NCBI GenBank assembly: GCA_964428355.1 | Contig: CAYRYU010000005.1 | Location: forward strand, 62,001 to 126,000 | Source of the DNA: CAYRYU01 sp964428355 | Lineage (GTDB): Bacteria > Muiribacteriota > Ozemobacteria > Ozemobacterales > Ozemobacteraceae | Direction: 5' to 3' | Length of the DNA: 64,000 bases | In this document: one piece after another, positions 17,613 to 29,200 of the stretch | How positions within the stretch are numbered: the first letter of the stretch is position 1 | Layout: every line of letters starts with the position of its first letter | Notes under the pieces: model-generated | Databases searched by the model: none | What the model saw: the letters and a program-made list of their open reading frames with translations, nothing else | What the model was told of the DNA's origin: nothing | Translations under genes and position numbers: made by a program

Positions 17613-19262
17613 ATGCCCGCGATCGTCCCCGAACTCAAGAAGTTCAAGCTCCTAGACCTGATCGGTTGCGGAGGCATGGGGTATGTCTACATCGGGTTCG
17701 AACTGAAAACCGAGTCGCTCGTCGCCATCAAGGTCCTCGCTCCAGATTGCGCCAACGTCCCCGCGATCCTTCAACGGTTCAAGCTCGAAGGCCAGATCCT
17801 GAAATCCCTCAACCACCCCTTCATCGTGAAATATATCGAGGACGGCCAGGAGGGCCCATTCCATTATCTCGTCATGGAATACGTGAAAGGCCTTTCGATG
17901 GAGGCCTTTCCTCTCAGCCACAATGCCACCAACCTTGGAATCAAGCAGACCATCCCGACCATCGAGGAGTACCTGACCCTCTTCATCAACTGCATGGAAG
18001 CGATGGGTTACTTCCACAAACTGGGCCTGGTCCATCGGGACATCAAGCCTCAGAACATCATCCTCCAGGGTAACGAATACATCCCAAGATTCATCGATTT
18101 CGGGATCGCGAAATACATCAAGGAGGATGACGACCTCAACCAGACTGCCGAACGCCTTTTCACGGTGGCATACGCGAGCCCCGAACAGATCACGAACAAG
18201 CCTATCGACCAGGTTTCCGACCTCTTCTCGTTCGGGGTCCTGATGTACGAGAAGCTTACGGGCCACCTCCCCTTCGTCGGAAAGAAGGAGATGGAAGTCT
18301 TCCTCGCCCAGACGAAATGGAACTTCCCCCCGCCACGACAGCTCGTCCCCGAGATTCCACAAAAGCTCGAGCACATCATCCTGAAGCTCCTTGCCAAAGA
18401 CCCATCTTCACGTTATCCGACCGCCGCCATGGTCCAGGGGGAAATGGAAAAGCTCCTGGAAGTCATCCGCCAGGGCAAGCAGGGATTGGGCATCAGCGGA
18501 ATCTCCGACGAGATCCGGTCGATCGATCTTGGCCAAAGCGGTTTGCGCCGCGGTTTCAAGAAGAAGAGCCTCTCCGAGGAACAGGCCGCGGTCAAACGCG
18601 CCCGGACCGATTATCTCGAGGCAAAGAACCAGCTCCGGACCGCGAGCATGAAGTTCCGTACCGATCCCGACCAGATCGACCAGCTGAAAATGGTCTGCAA
18701 CACTCTCCAGATCGAGTATGAGCGTATGCAGGCCCAGACGAAGATGGCCTTGGGTTTCAAAAGCCAGCCTCTCGTGATCGACCGGTTCAATTCGATCCTC
18801 AAGCTCGAGACGATCGCGTTCGAGAAGCGCGGAATTCCTTTCCAGATCAATACTCTCGAACAGAAACTCGCGCACACCGACGGCAGCGAGATCGTCGTGG
18901 GAAGCCTGAACTTCTCCGAACGCGCAAAGCGCATCTATTCGATCAACCAGAAGGATTCATTCCTTGCCTGGGACTCCTCCAACTGGTTCTTCAACTCCTA
19001 TGACGAAAAGGATTTCCCCATCTTCGTAATGATCGGAAACCGGGAGATGCCTCATCCCCCCAACGGGTTTCGGGGCTTCTTCTGGCCCTTCGAATTCGTC
19101 GTCGCCATCAACAAACTTGGGCGGACAGGGGTTGCGATCATCGAAACCTTCAAGGGGGTGGACCGGAACGGCCAGGCGGTGTTCTCCCAACACAAGGAAG
19201 TCATCCTCTTTTCCCAGAATCTTTTCGAAGCCATCGTCCAGGTCCCGGCCGCCAAGAAATGA
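17613..19262 (+). CDS. Hanks-type Ser/Thr protein kinase with novel C-terminal domain
   Basis: A 549-residue protein. Residues 10-285 form a kinase domain with the glycine loop IGCGGMGYVY, catalytic K40 (VAIKVL), HRDIKPQN (H141, D143) and DFG (D162, DFGIAK); YASPEQ marks the end of the activation segment. It should be active. No PASTA or transmembrane segment follows, so unlike many bacterial relatives it is soluble. Residues about 320-549 form a helical then mixed alpha/beta domain (LAWDSSNWFFNSYDEKDFPIF) that I do not recognise. It could be a sensor or effector domain. The stop overlaps the following ATG (ATGA). Confidence 0.92.
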   Translation: MPAIVPELKKFKLLDLIGCGGMGYVYIGFELKTESLVAIKVLAPDCANVPAILQRFKLEGQILKSLNHPFIVKYIEDGQEGPFHYLVMEYVKGLSMEAFPLSHNATNLGIKQTIPTIEEYLTLFINCMEAMGYFHKLGLVHRDIKPQNIILQGNEYIPRFIDFGIAKYIKEDDDLNQTAERLFTVAYASPEQITNKPIDQVSDLFSFGVLMYEKLTGHLPFVGKKEMEVFLAQTKWNFPPPRQLVPEIPQKLEHIILKLLAKDPSSRYPTAAMVQGEMEKLLEVIRQGKQGLGISGISDEIRSIDLGQSGLRRGFKKKSLSEEQAAVKRARTDYLEAKNQLRTASMKFRTDPDQIDQLKMVCNTLQIEYERMQAQTKMALGFKSQPLVIDRFNSILKLETIAFEKRGIPFQINTLEQKLAHTDGSEIVVGSLNFSERAKRIYSINQKDSFLAWDSSNWFFNSYDEKDFPIFVMIGNREMPHPPNGFRGFFWPFEFVVAINKLGRTGVAIIETFKGVDRNGQAVFSQHKEVILFSQNLFEAIVQVPAAKK

Positions 19263-19726
19263 AGCCCGATCTGGCGCGGCAACTTTTCTCCGCGATTCAA
19301 AGACTCACCCAACAGGTCGATCTCCTTTCCCAGCTTAATTCGGATTTCCTGAAACCTTCCGCCACCACACAAGTCATTCAGCCGCTTCTCGATCAAAGGG
19401 AACTGGTCCTCCAGGATTTCCAGGACACTCGCCGGGAGCTCGATCTGCTCCTCGAGGAGTCGGGGACCGGATCACCCCCGTTTTCCCTTGCCCGGGTCAG
19501 GGATCTGGCGGAAGCCGCTTCGCCCGAGGGGGGGGAAATCGTTTTACGGTTGCGTCAAGCGCTCGAAGCTCTGGTCGACTCGGACAGAAAAGTCCAGGAT
19601 CGACTCGGGAAGGAAAAGATCGACCTTTCCGAAAGCATCAGGACCCTTCGAAAAGGTTCGAAGGCCATGAAAGGCTACGTCCAGGCCGACCCCCGGGGAA
19701 GCTGCTTCATAGACAAGATCAAGTGA
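19259..19726 (+). CDS. Helical protein resembling FlgN/FliT-type flagellar chaperones
   Basis: A 155-residue, almost wholly helical protein with long heptad-like stretches (LTQQVDLLSQLNSDFL and LRLRQALEALVDSDRKVQ). It ends in SKAMKGYVQADPRGSCFIDK, similar to the C-terminal Lys-Gly-Tyr...Phe-Ile-Asp-Lys pattern of FlgN-like proteins. FlgN chaperones hook-filament junction proteins. No other flagellar gene is in the window, so this is a weak assignment. It is translationally coupled to the kinase by a four-base overlap and may be its partner. Confidence 0.6.
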   Translation: MKPDLARQLFSAIQRLTQQVDLLSQLNSDFLKPSATTQVIQPLLDQRELVLQDFQDTRRELDLLLEESGTGSPPFSLARVRDLAEAASPEGGEIVLRLRQALEALVDSDRKVQDRLGKEKIDLSESIRTLRKGSKAMKGYVQADPRGSCFIDKIK

Positions 19727-19780
19727 TCCGGCCGGATCAAGCGATCCAGCCGGTTCCCCACCCGGAGATCCGGGGAGAAT

Positions 19781-19807
19781 CGAAAAAGAGGCGGATCACC
19801 GCCTCTT
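19781..19807 (-). terminator. Hairpin with T-tract, minus strand
   Basis: A 9 bp perfect stem (19786-19794 with 19799-19807) with a four-base loop. On the minus strand it is followed by a run of T. It lies between the convergent FlgN-like and ybaB genes and may also stop plus-strand transcripts. Confidence 0.6.
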
Positions 19808-19843
19808 CCATCAGCTTCGGTTGATTCCCCGCCGCAAACGAAA

Positions 19844-19858
19844 CCCCGGATTCCGGGG
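19844..19858 (-). terminator. GC-rich hairpin after ybaB
   Basis: A CCCCGG/CCGGGG stem with a three-base loop, followed on the minus strand by TTTCGTTT, about 30 bases after the ybaB stop. Confidence 0.45.
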
Positions 19859-19888
19859 GCTTTCTCCTCCGGGGGCCGGTCGGGTTGG

Positions 19889-20212
19889 TCAGAACATTCC
19901 AGGGATGTTCATTCCTCCGGTGATCTTGCCCATCTCTTCCTGGACCATTTCCTGGGACTTTTTCAAACCCGAATTGACCGCTGAAAGAACCAGGTCCTGA
20001 AGGGTTTCCACGTCCTCGGGGTCGACCGCTTCCTTGTTGATGGAGATCTTCACCAGTTCCTGGGCTCCGTTGAAAACGACCGTGATCATCCCACCGCCAA
20101 CACTTGCTTCTATGGTCTTTTCCTTCAGTTCCTCCTGGGCCTTGGCGATCTTCTCCTGCATCTTCTGGGCTTGCTTCATGAGGGACTGCATGTTTGCACC
20201 TTTTCCGAACAT
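19889..20212 (-). CDS. ybaB: YbaB/EbfC family nucleoid-associated protein
   Basis: A 107-residue protein with the typical start MFGKGANMQSLMKQAQKMQE, a long helix, and the conserved GGGMITVVFNGAQELVKISI and LQDLVLSAVN blocks. YbaB dimers bind DNA without strong sequence preference. The ATG at 20212 is preceded by AAAGGAG. In many genomes ybaB lies between dnaX and recR; here it stands alone next to a surface-protein gene. Confidence 0.93.
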   Translation of the reverse strand: MFGKGANMQSLMKQAQKMQEKIAKAQEELKEKTIEASVGGGMITVVFNGAQELVKISINKEAVDPEDVETLQDLVLSAVNSGLKKSQEMVQEEMGKITGGMNIPGMF

Positions 20213-20265
20213 GGTCGACTCCTTTGAAAAATGCTCTCCGGGAAACTGCGCCAATGATATCATCC

Positions 20266-23200
20266 TCAGCGCAAAACCGCAAATTTACCCCTCTTCTTCC
20301 GGGCCCCCTTTCCTGAAGTTTCGAGCTGCATTTCGAGAGTATAGAAATAGACACCGTTTGCCAGTTTCCGGGGAAGGCGCCATGCGAAGACGTTGGACCC
20401 GGCCTTCCCGAAAATGGTCTGGTTATCCACCTCGTCCCCGGCGGAATCATGGATCGTCAGCTCCACTTCTCCGGGGAAGGTGAGGAAGAATCCGAAGAAT
20501 AGTTGCTCTCCCCTGACCGGGCTGGGCCAGACCCCGACCTGGTCCATGCGGTTCTCCGGGACATATCTCACTTTTGCGAAAACGGAGGGGTCCACAAGGG
20601 AGGTTACGGTCAGAACATCGTTAGGCCGGATCGAAATGATCGCCTGAAGCGGTTCGGTGCTTCCCTGCTGCAATTTCAGGGACCCCTGGAATTTTCCGGA
20701 ATGCACTCCCGATTCGGTCAGGGCCAGATCAAACCCTCCCGGATCCGCGTCGGAAATGATCCGGACCCCAGTCCTGTCGGCATTCAGCCAGTTCGAATCC
20801 TCCCCCTCAACCTCGATGAAAAGGCGATCCTGGTTGAGATCGCCTTCCACGCGCCGCTGGAAGTGTTCCTCGAGGAAGAGGTTGATCCCGATGATTCTTG
20901 AAGGGGGTGAATCATCCTTCGCCTTGAAATGGTAGGCTTTCCGGTCCTTGTTCAAACGAGGACTGGTGAAGACAACGGGTTCCCCCGGAACCAGCGGAAC
21001 CGAGGTCCCCTCGGAATTTCCCTCGAAGACCATCTTTCCCCGGAACCGCCGGCTTCCTTGAGCCGCGGGACCGAGGGGAACCAGTCTCACCTCCCGGGAG
21101 CCGGAAGAAAGAATGTAGGCTTCGGAATACCCCGCGGAAACGGGCCCCGAAGCGACCGATTCGACGTAGGCAAATGAGTTGTACAAAATCGGGGAATCGA
21201 TCGGGACCTGGAAGGCGGGATCCGCGAAAAGCGTTATTCCCTGCGAACCAAGCCCTGTGAAGGCTATCGGTCCCGGGTGAAGGGGCTGGCCAAGATCGTC
21301 GGTCATGGCTGGGAACTCCGCCCGAAGGAGGATACCGGGAGGGAGATACCGGCGGGGAATCCATGTGAAGGTTAGGGCGGGGTTCGGTCCTGGTACAAGA
21401 TCGGTGGCAATCGTTTCAGAGGCGGAAATGACGGTCAATCCGGGGGCTGTGGAAGGCCTTGCCATCGGCCGGGAAAAACTTGCAACAATGGCGGCGGTCT
21501 CGGGTACCCCCGTCTCGCCATCGGATGGATTGGTCCCAAGAAGGGTCGGAAGAGGTGCCACACGGAAACTCAGCGCGGGTTTTCCGCCGAACTCCAGAAC
21601 CGCGGCCGCCTGGACTCCTCTCGCAAGACCGATCGTGGAACTGCCGGAAAACAAGCCGGGGGAGGTGGCAACTTCGTTGAGGATCTTGGTATCAGTCCAT
21701 CCCGCCGCGGTGAAACGCACAAGGCGTGTCTCGGGGCGGGTTCCAAACAGATCGGTCGCAGTGGCGAGGATGATCACGGATCCAGGGACCACCTCTCCCG
21801 TCCGGGAAACCGACTGGCCGGCCCGTGGGGCGATCCCGGTGTACAACTCGAGGGTGACGGTCCCGATCCCACGGGTCCCGAACCTGGTTCCGGTGGGGGC
21901 GATCGAAATTCCATTTGAGTCGAAAAGAGACCTGCTCAATTCGACGGAATGGTTGGTTCCCTGGCTCCACCCATCGACGGGAGAGATTAGAACGGTCCGG
22001 CCGTCCGGTTTCAGGATCCTGGAAAGACTGAGTTCCGCGCCGTTCGGACCCAGAACACGGATTCCCGAAGCCAGCGAAGCTTCCTCGAGAAGATTGTCGA
22101 AGCCCAATTCGATGTCGCGGTCCAGGTGCAGGCCGACACTCCCCGAAGCGGGGTTCATGGAAAGCAGGACGGGCCGGGGCCGCACGGTCAGCCCCAGGTT
22201 CTTTGGGGGATCCCCCTGGGAGATGATCTCGATCGTGGCCCCCGACGAGGCATTGTATGGGAGTGAAGCACGGAAAATCCCGGAATTGGCGGACGTTTCG
22301 ACCAGATACAGCTGGACTCCCCTTATCGAACCATCCGTGGAATTGATCCACAATCTCGTCGAATCAACGGTGGAGAAGGAGGGATCGTCTGCAACCACTT
22401 CCAGGAAAAGTGTTCCGTCGGGTGGAACGAATGTCGAGGTTGCGGACCATGTGGAATCACGGAAGTTCCAGATCCTGTGGACAACCGAAGGAGGAGGCGG
22501 GGGAGCCTGAACCTGGAACCTCGTCACGAATGGCGTTCCAAGCACCCGCCCGAGGGTGTCCGCAACCTCTGAAGCCACCCGGATTTCGTAGTTTCCGAGC
22601 AGGTCCAGCAGGAAATCCGGTTTGAGCGTCAACTGCTTGTGATCGGAAGTCCAGAGCAGGGTGGTTCCAAGAGGAACGGGATTTCCAACGCGACGGATGG
22701 TGAAAACCGTTGAAGGAGAAACGAGGAACGAGGAATCCACAGGGTGGGTGAACTCCCAGAAGGGCCAGACATCGGCAGGGACTCCGATCGCTCCGCTCGC
22801 GGGATGGACCGAAAGGACCCCGAAGTCCTGGCTGATCTTGAAGTTCCGGACCATGTGGGGCGCAACCTCCGGAGCAACGGCGAGGTTCCCCCCCGGCTTA
22901 TCGGGGACCGTCAGGTTTCCGATGAATTCCCCGGGATGGTTCTCGGAAAGCAGGAAAGAAAAGGTTGCAGAGCCATCGGACCATGATCCCAGGAGTGTCT
23001 CGCCCCCTTGAATTCTCAGGTCCGTCCCGGAAAGTTTCGTCCACAAGGTGATCCCTGGCGGAAGTTCGGAATTGTCCGGAACCGGAACAGTCAGGCCGGA
23101 ATCCCGAAAAATCTCGAAGGAGGTGTAATTCGGAGCCCTGGTTGAAAATCGGGCAAGGGTCTTTGCGAATGAAAGCCCGTCGGCGTCCTTGAGGTTTCCG

Positions 23201-26200
23201 TTGACCTCGATGAAGACCTCGGAGTCAGTGGCAAGAGACCCCTGAACGGTTATGTCCTTCGGCCCGGGAAGTCCCAGGGTCGAAGGAACGAAGCCGAGCT
23301 TGTCTGCCAGCCTCAGACTGGTCGCGTCAAGGGAGGCTGAGGAAACAGGTTTGTTCGTCTGGACATGGAACACGGTGTCAAGCTGGAGGTCCGTTGTCCC
23401 AGATGCCGGGAAGAACCCAACGACGATCGGAAACTCCGGAATCAGGAAGCTTCGGAAAAACGTCCGGTCCCTGATCGAACGTATCGTGAAATCTGTGTTT
23501 CCCTCATCGAAAACCTCGACAGCCCCCATGAATAGGCCCGAAGAAGGGGACGATTCCACAAGGCTCATGGTCGTTGTCGCAGATTTCGAAAAAACCTCGA
23601 TCAGAGTGGCATCGTAGGTCGATGAAGAAAGGTCATCCGCCGTGATCTGGACGTAGAGCATCTGCCCCGGAAGAACGAGCGCCCCCTGGGGAACGGGAAC
23701 CGTTCGCCCTGGATCGGAGAAAACGCTCAGGTCATGGATCGAATCAGGAGGAACGGTGGTTGTCTGGGTCGTGAACTGGAACTCGAGCGGACCGGGAGGA
23801 GGGTTCCCCGACCGGTCGGTCACTCCATCGATCCTGACGTTGTAGGTCAATCCAAAATCGAGTGGGAAGACGGGGCGAAGGGTAATCGAATACGACGCGG
23901 CCCCATAGTCGACCAGGCAGGGGACCGAGGTGGCCACCTGCGTCATCCTGACGCTGAGCGGGTTGACGGTCGCGGGATCGAGCGCCTCGTCCGAGGTGAC
24001 CTGGACCAGCGTCATGATGGAGTTGCCGGCCGAACCCGACGCGGGTTGGGTGGGAGCCAACCCCGGAAAGGTTATGAAAAGACCGGTCGAGGCAACCGGA
24101 TTCTGCGCTGACCGGAACCTCAACAACGTCCGGTCGGCCAGGCCCGCGAAGGAAAACGAACCCCGGAAAACCCCGGTCCCCGGACCGGTTTCAAGAAGGG
24201 AGGTGACTGATCCGATGGAAACGTCGACCTGGGTGCGATCGATGGTCAGACCGGAGGCATCAGAACCGATCGCTTCGAGGAAGACCGTTCCGGTCGCCTT
24301 GTAGTCAGACCCGGGATCTATCTGGCTGAACGGGGAATAGGAGGAATCCCTGAACTGGCGGATGGCGGCAACCGAAGACGGGGGAGTCCAGGCCGGTTGG
24401 GTGTGGAACTTGAACCCGACTTCACGAAATATGGGGTTTCCAGTTCCACCCTTCAGACCCGAAGAGGAAAATGGCAGGAAAACCAGGTAATCCTCGTCCG
24501 GGGAAAGCTGGGAATCCGGCTTGACAAGTAACCCCATGTTCCCGGTTTCCAACGAAAGGGTTGCCTGAACATCCGTCCCGCCCCTCAGCAGCCGGACCGA
24601 GGAAGAGGAAACCGTCGCGGGATCGAGCGGGTAATCGAAGCGTATCGTGATCGCCGAATCCAGACGTACTCCTGTGGCACCGCTGGCTGGACCTGGTCCG
24701 GACAGGGTGTCCAGGAATGTGGTTCCAGGAATCCACTGTGGGAAATCGATGGAAAGGGTTGCTGCCCGGGCGGGGTTTCCAGACCACGAGAAGCCGAGTT
24801 CGCCGTGGGCGGTGGAAGGCAAAGGAGCGGGGAAGCCGTGAATCGAAAAAGTGCCCAGATTTACCATACCGTAGAAATAGCCCCCCGAATTCGATGCCGT
24901 TTCATAGGCCTGAACGATCGAACTTCCGTTCCAGGATTGCTTCAGGCCCACCGGAACCACGTCCCGGGTCTGTGTTGCCCCATCCGTTCCGGTAAGCTTG
25001 ATGAAGACCCAGGAGTCATCCCGGATGCTTTCATCGGGAAGGAACGGCACGAGGAAAAGTGCGTCGCGATAGAGGGCCAGTGAATCCACTGTGGTTGGTT
25101 GGGTGGACGAAGCCTGCGTGGAGAAATGAAGGGTGAATGTTGCGGGGAGGTTCGAGAAGGGGTTTCCTGAATCATCCTTGATCCCAGGCCCGAAAGCAAC
25201 GGTGTAGGGGGCATCAGTTACCAGGAGTCCTTCCGGGGTGTCATCGGGGTCGATTTTGACGGTGCTTCCTGAAAAAAACAATGCGAAGCTTGCCGGAACG
25301 CCGTTTCGCCTGAATTGGAAAGAACCCGGAGTGAAACTCGGAGGCCACATCGGTTCCGAAAAGGTGAAGATGGGCTGCTGATCGATGGTGAGGGCGGAGG
25401 TTCCATCGGGGGGAAAGAAACCGACCAGCGTCGGGGGGATGATATCCTCCGCGAAGAAGGAATACTCGAGAGGCCCAACCATGGGGTTCCCGACCTCATC
25501 CACGAGACCGGCCACGGAAACCGCGTAGTTTCCTTCGCTAACCAGAGGCGAGGCAGGAGTGATGGTCAGGATCTTCCGGGTCCCGTCGAGGGATATCGAG
25601 GTGGGAACCGTTGCTCCTCCAAGCAGGAGCCGGGCGGAGGTCGCGGAAAGGCTCGAAGGGTCGATTCTTTCATCCGCCTGGATTGTTATCGACGTTCCGA
25701 CGGGAACGTTGGCGGCTCCCGAGGCGGGATTGACCGGCGCCAGATGGGGCCAGGTGACGAGAAGGCTCGCGCTTGCCGACAAGGTTTCGAGGGACTGGGC
25801 TACGAACCTGAACCTGTCGGAAAGTCCCGCGAAGGATGAAGACCCTTGAAACACCCCTGAAGAGGAGGCGGTTTCCAGGCAATCTACCGTCCACCCCGTC
25901 GACAAGGAGGCAACCGCCACATCCCGCGTGAGGGATGCGCCGTCGGTCCCCGAAAGGCGGATGAAGACGGTTCCGGTGGCAGGATAGTCCTGGTCATTGG
26001 AAAGAAGGACGGTGAAACTTGCATCGGCGAAAAGGGAAACAGAGGCGATGGACAGCGGAGGAGTGCGGGAAGCCTGCGTGGTGAAACTCCCCGAATACGT
26101 TGCCGGAACGTTGAAAAACGGGTTGTCGAGAGTATCCCTGACTTGGGGCCCGATTTCTACGAAGTAGGTGAGCTGGGGAAACAGGAACCCGCTTCCCGGA

Positions 26201-29200
26201 ATCTCGTCAGGATCGATCGTGACGGTCTTCCCCGAAAGGGAGACCGAAAAGCTGGCCGGAGAACCGCTCCTGGAAAGCCTGACGTTTTCCTTCGTCACCG
26301 TCGATGCCTTCAGGTTCTTGTCGAAAGTCAGGATGATCTTCCTGTCGATCATCACACCAACCGTTCCCGATGCGGGGTCCTGGGAAACCAGCTTTGGGTA
26401 GGTGATCATGACGCTGTTGCTCGCGGATGGGGTCACAGAGGACTGGATGGTCAGCCGGAAATCGCTTGGAAGGCCTGCGAACGAGACCGACCCCAGGAAA
26501 ACGCCTGTACTGGAGGCGGTTTCGACAAGACTGACGAAGGTGGAGTTCGAAACGGATGCCAGGGTCGAGTCCCGGGTCAGGGGTTGGGCATCGGAGCCTA
26601 CCATGCGGATCCAGATGGTTCCGGTGGCCGCGAAATCGCTGTCCCTTGCCAGCTGGACGGAATAGCCGGGATCGGCAAAGAGGGTCACCGAAGCGATCGA
26701 AAGCGGAATGGTCTGCGACGCCTGGGTTTCGAACGTTGCGGAGAAGGTGGCGGGAACATTGTAGAAAGGATTGTCTAGGAGGTCGCGCAGTTCCGGACCG
26801 ACCTCGACGCGATAGACGGTATCGGGGCTCATGTGACCGGAAACAGGAATGTCATCAGGATCGATCGTTACCTTGTTGCCCGACAAAGATACCGAGAAAC
26901 TCGAGGGGATCCCCCCGCGAAAGAGTCTGACGTTCTGCGTGGTCACGGAAGAAGCCTTGAGGCTCTTCGTGAAGGTCAACACGAGGTTCCTGTCGATGGA
27001 AATCCCTGTGGAACCGGACGCGGGATCGAGGGAAAAAAGCTCTGGATAGTTGACCGTAACGCTGTTGCTTGCCCAGGGGGAAACCGTCGACTGGATCGTC
27101 AGCCGGAAGCCGTGTGGAAGCCCCGCGAAGGAAACCGGGCCCTGGAAGATCCCCGAATTCGAGGCGGTCTCGGAAAAAGTCACGAAGGTGGAGTTGGAAA
27201 CCGAAGCCACGGTGGAGTCGAGTGTCAGGGGTTGCGAATCGGATCCCGTGAATCTGACCCAGACCGTTCCCGTCGCCGGGAAATCGGCATCGTGCGCGAG
27301 CGGAAACGTGAAACCGGAATCCGCGAAAAGAGTCACGGAGGCGATCGAGAGGGGCGTGGTCTGGGATGACTGGGTCTTGAAGGTTGCCGAATAGGTGGCC
27401 GGGACGTTGAAGAAAGGGTTTTCGAGAGGGTCGCGGACTTCAGGTCCGATTTCCACGCGATAGGTCGTGTCGGGAGCCATGTTCCCCGATCCCGGGATGT
27501 CATCCGGGTCGATCGTGACCTTGTCCCCCCAGAAAATCAGGGAATAACTCGCAGGCAAGGCATCCCGGAACAACCTGATGTTCTGTTTGGTGACGGTTGC
27601 CCCCTTCAAGGCCTTCGAAAAGGTCAGTACCACGCTGCGATCGATCAGGACACCGGTGGCCCCCGAAGCGGGATCCTGGTCCGTCAGCTTGGGGTAGAAA
27701 ACGAGGATGCTGTTGCTGGCTGAGGGGGAAACGAGCGACTGGATCGTCAGGCGGAAATCGCTGGGAAGACCCGCGTACGTAACCGGACCCTGGAAAATTC
27801 CTGAACTGGACGCCGTCTCCTGGAAAGTGACGAAGGTTGAATTGGACAGGGAAGCAACCGTGGAATCGAGCGTGAGGGGTTGGGCATCCGAACCCGTGAG
27901 CCTGACCCAAATCGTTCCGGTTGCGGCGGAATCGGCATCTTTCAGGATAGGGACGGAAAAGGCAGGATCAGCAAACATGGTGATAGAGGCGACCGTGAGA
28001 GGGGGCGTCTGGGAAGCCTGGGTCGTGAAAGTCGCCGAATAGGTCGCGGGAACATTGTGGAACGGGTTTCCCAGGAGGTCCCGGACTTCGGGCCCGACCT
28101 CCACGCGGTAGACCGTTCCTGGGAACATGTGGCCGGAGACGGGAATGTCGTCCGGATAAATCGTCACGGTATCGTTCGCCAGTGAAAGGGAAAAACTTGC
28201 CGCAGCCCCGTTCCGGAACAACCGGACATTCTGCTTGGTGATAGTCGACGCATTCAGGTTCTTTGTGAACGTCAGAACGACATTCCGGTCGATCAGGACC
28301 CCGGTCGTTCCCGATGCCGGATCCTGGACCGACAGCTTCGGGTAGGTGACCAGAACGCTGTTACTGGCTGTTGGGGACACAACCGACTGGATGGTCAACC
28401 GGAAATCAGTGGGGAGTCCGGCAAACGCGACCGGCCCTTGGAAAATCCCCGAATTGGATGCGGTCTCCATCAGGGTGAAAGAGGTTGAATTGGAAAGTGA
28501 GGCAATGGTGGAATCCATGGTAAGCGACTGGGCATCGGATCCCGTCATGCGAACCCAGATGGTGCCTGTCGCCGGGAAATCCGAATCTTTGGCGATCGGG
28601 AGAGAAAAACCCGCATCCGAAAAAAGAGTCACTGAAGCGATCGAAAGTGGTGCGGTCCGGGAAGCCTGGGTGGTGAAGGTTGCGGAGAAGGTGGCAGGAA
28701 CGTTGTAGAACGGGTTGCCAACGGTGTCTCGGAGTTCCGGACCGACCTCGACGCGATAGACAGACTCGGGCACCATGTAACCGGACCCCGGAATATCGTC
28801 GGGGTCGAGAGTGACATCGTTGCCCGAAAGGGAAATCGCGTAACTCGCGGGATTCCCGTTCCGGAAGAGGCGGATGTTCTGCTTGGTAACGGTGGATCCC
28901 TGGAGGTTTTTCGTGAAGGTGAGAACGACTTCGCGGTCGATCAACACACCGGTGGTCCCGGAAGCGGGATCCATGATGGAAAGCTTGGGGTAGGTTATCA
29001 GTACGCTCCTGCTTGCCTGGGGCGAAACCGTGGACTGAACGATGAGGCGGAAATCGGTCGGCAGTCCCGCAAAAGAGGCGAATCCTTCGAAAACCCCGCT
29101 CGAGGAGGCTGTTTCCACCAAGCCGCGGAACATTCCGTTGGAGAGCGAGGCGACCGTGGCATCCTGCGTGAGAGCTTGGGCATCGGCACCGATCATGCGT

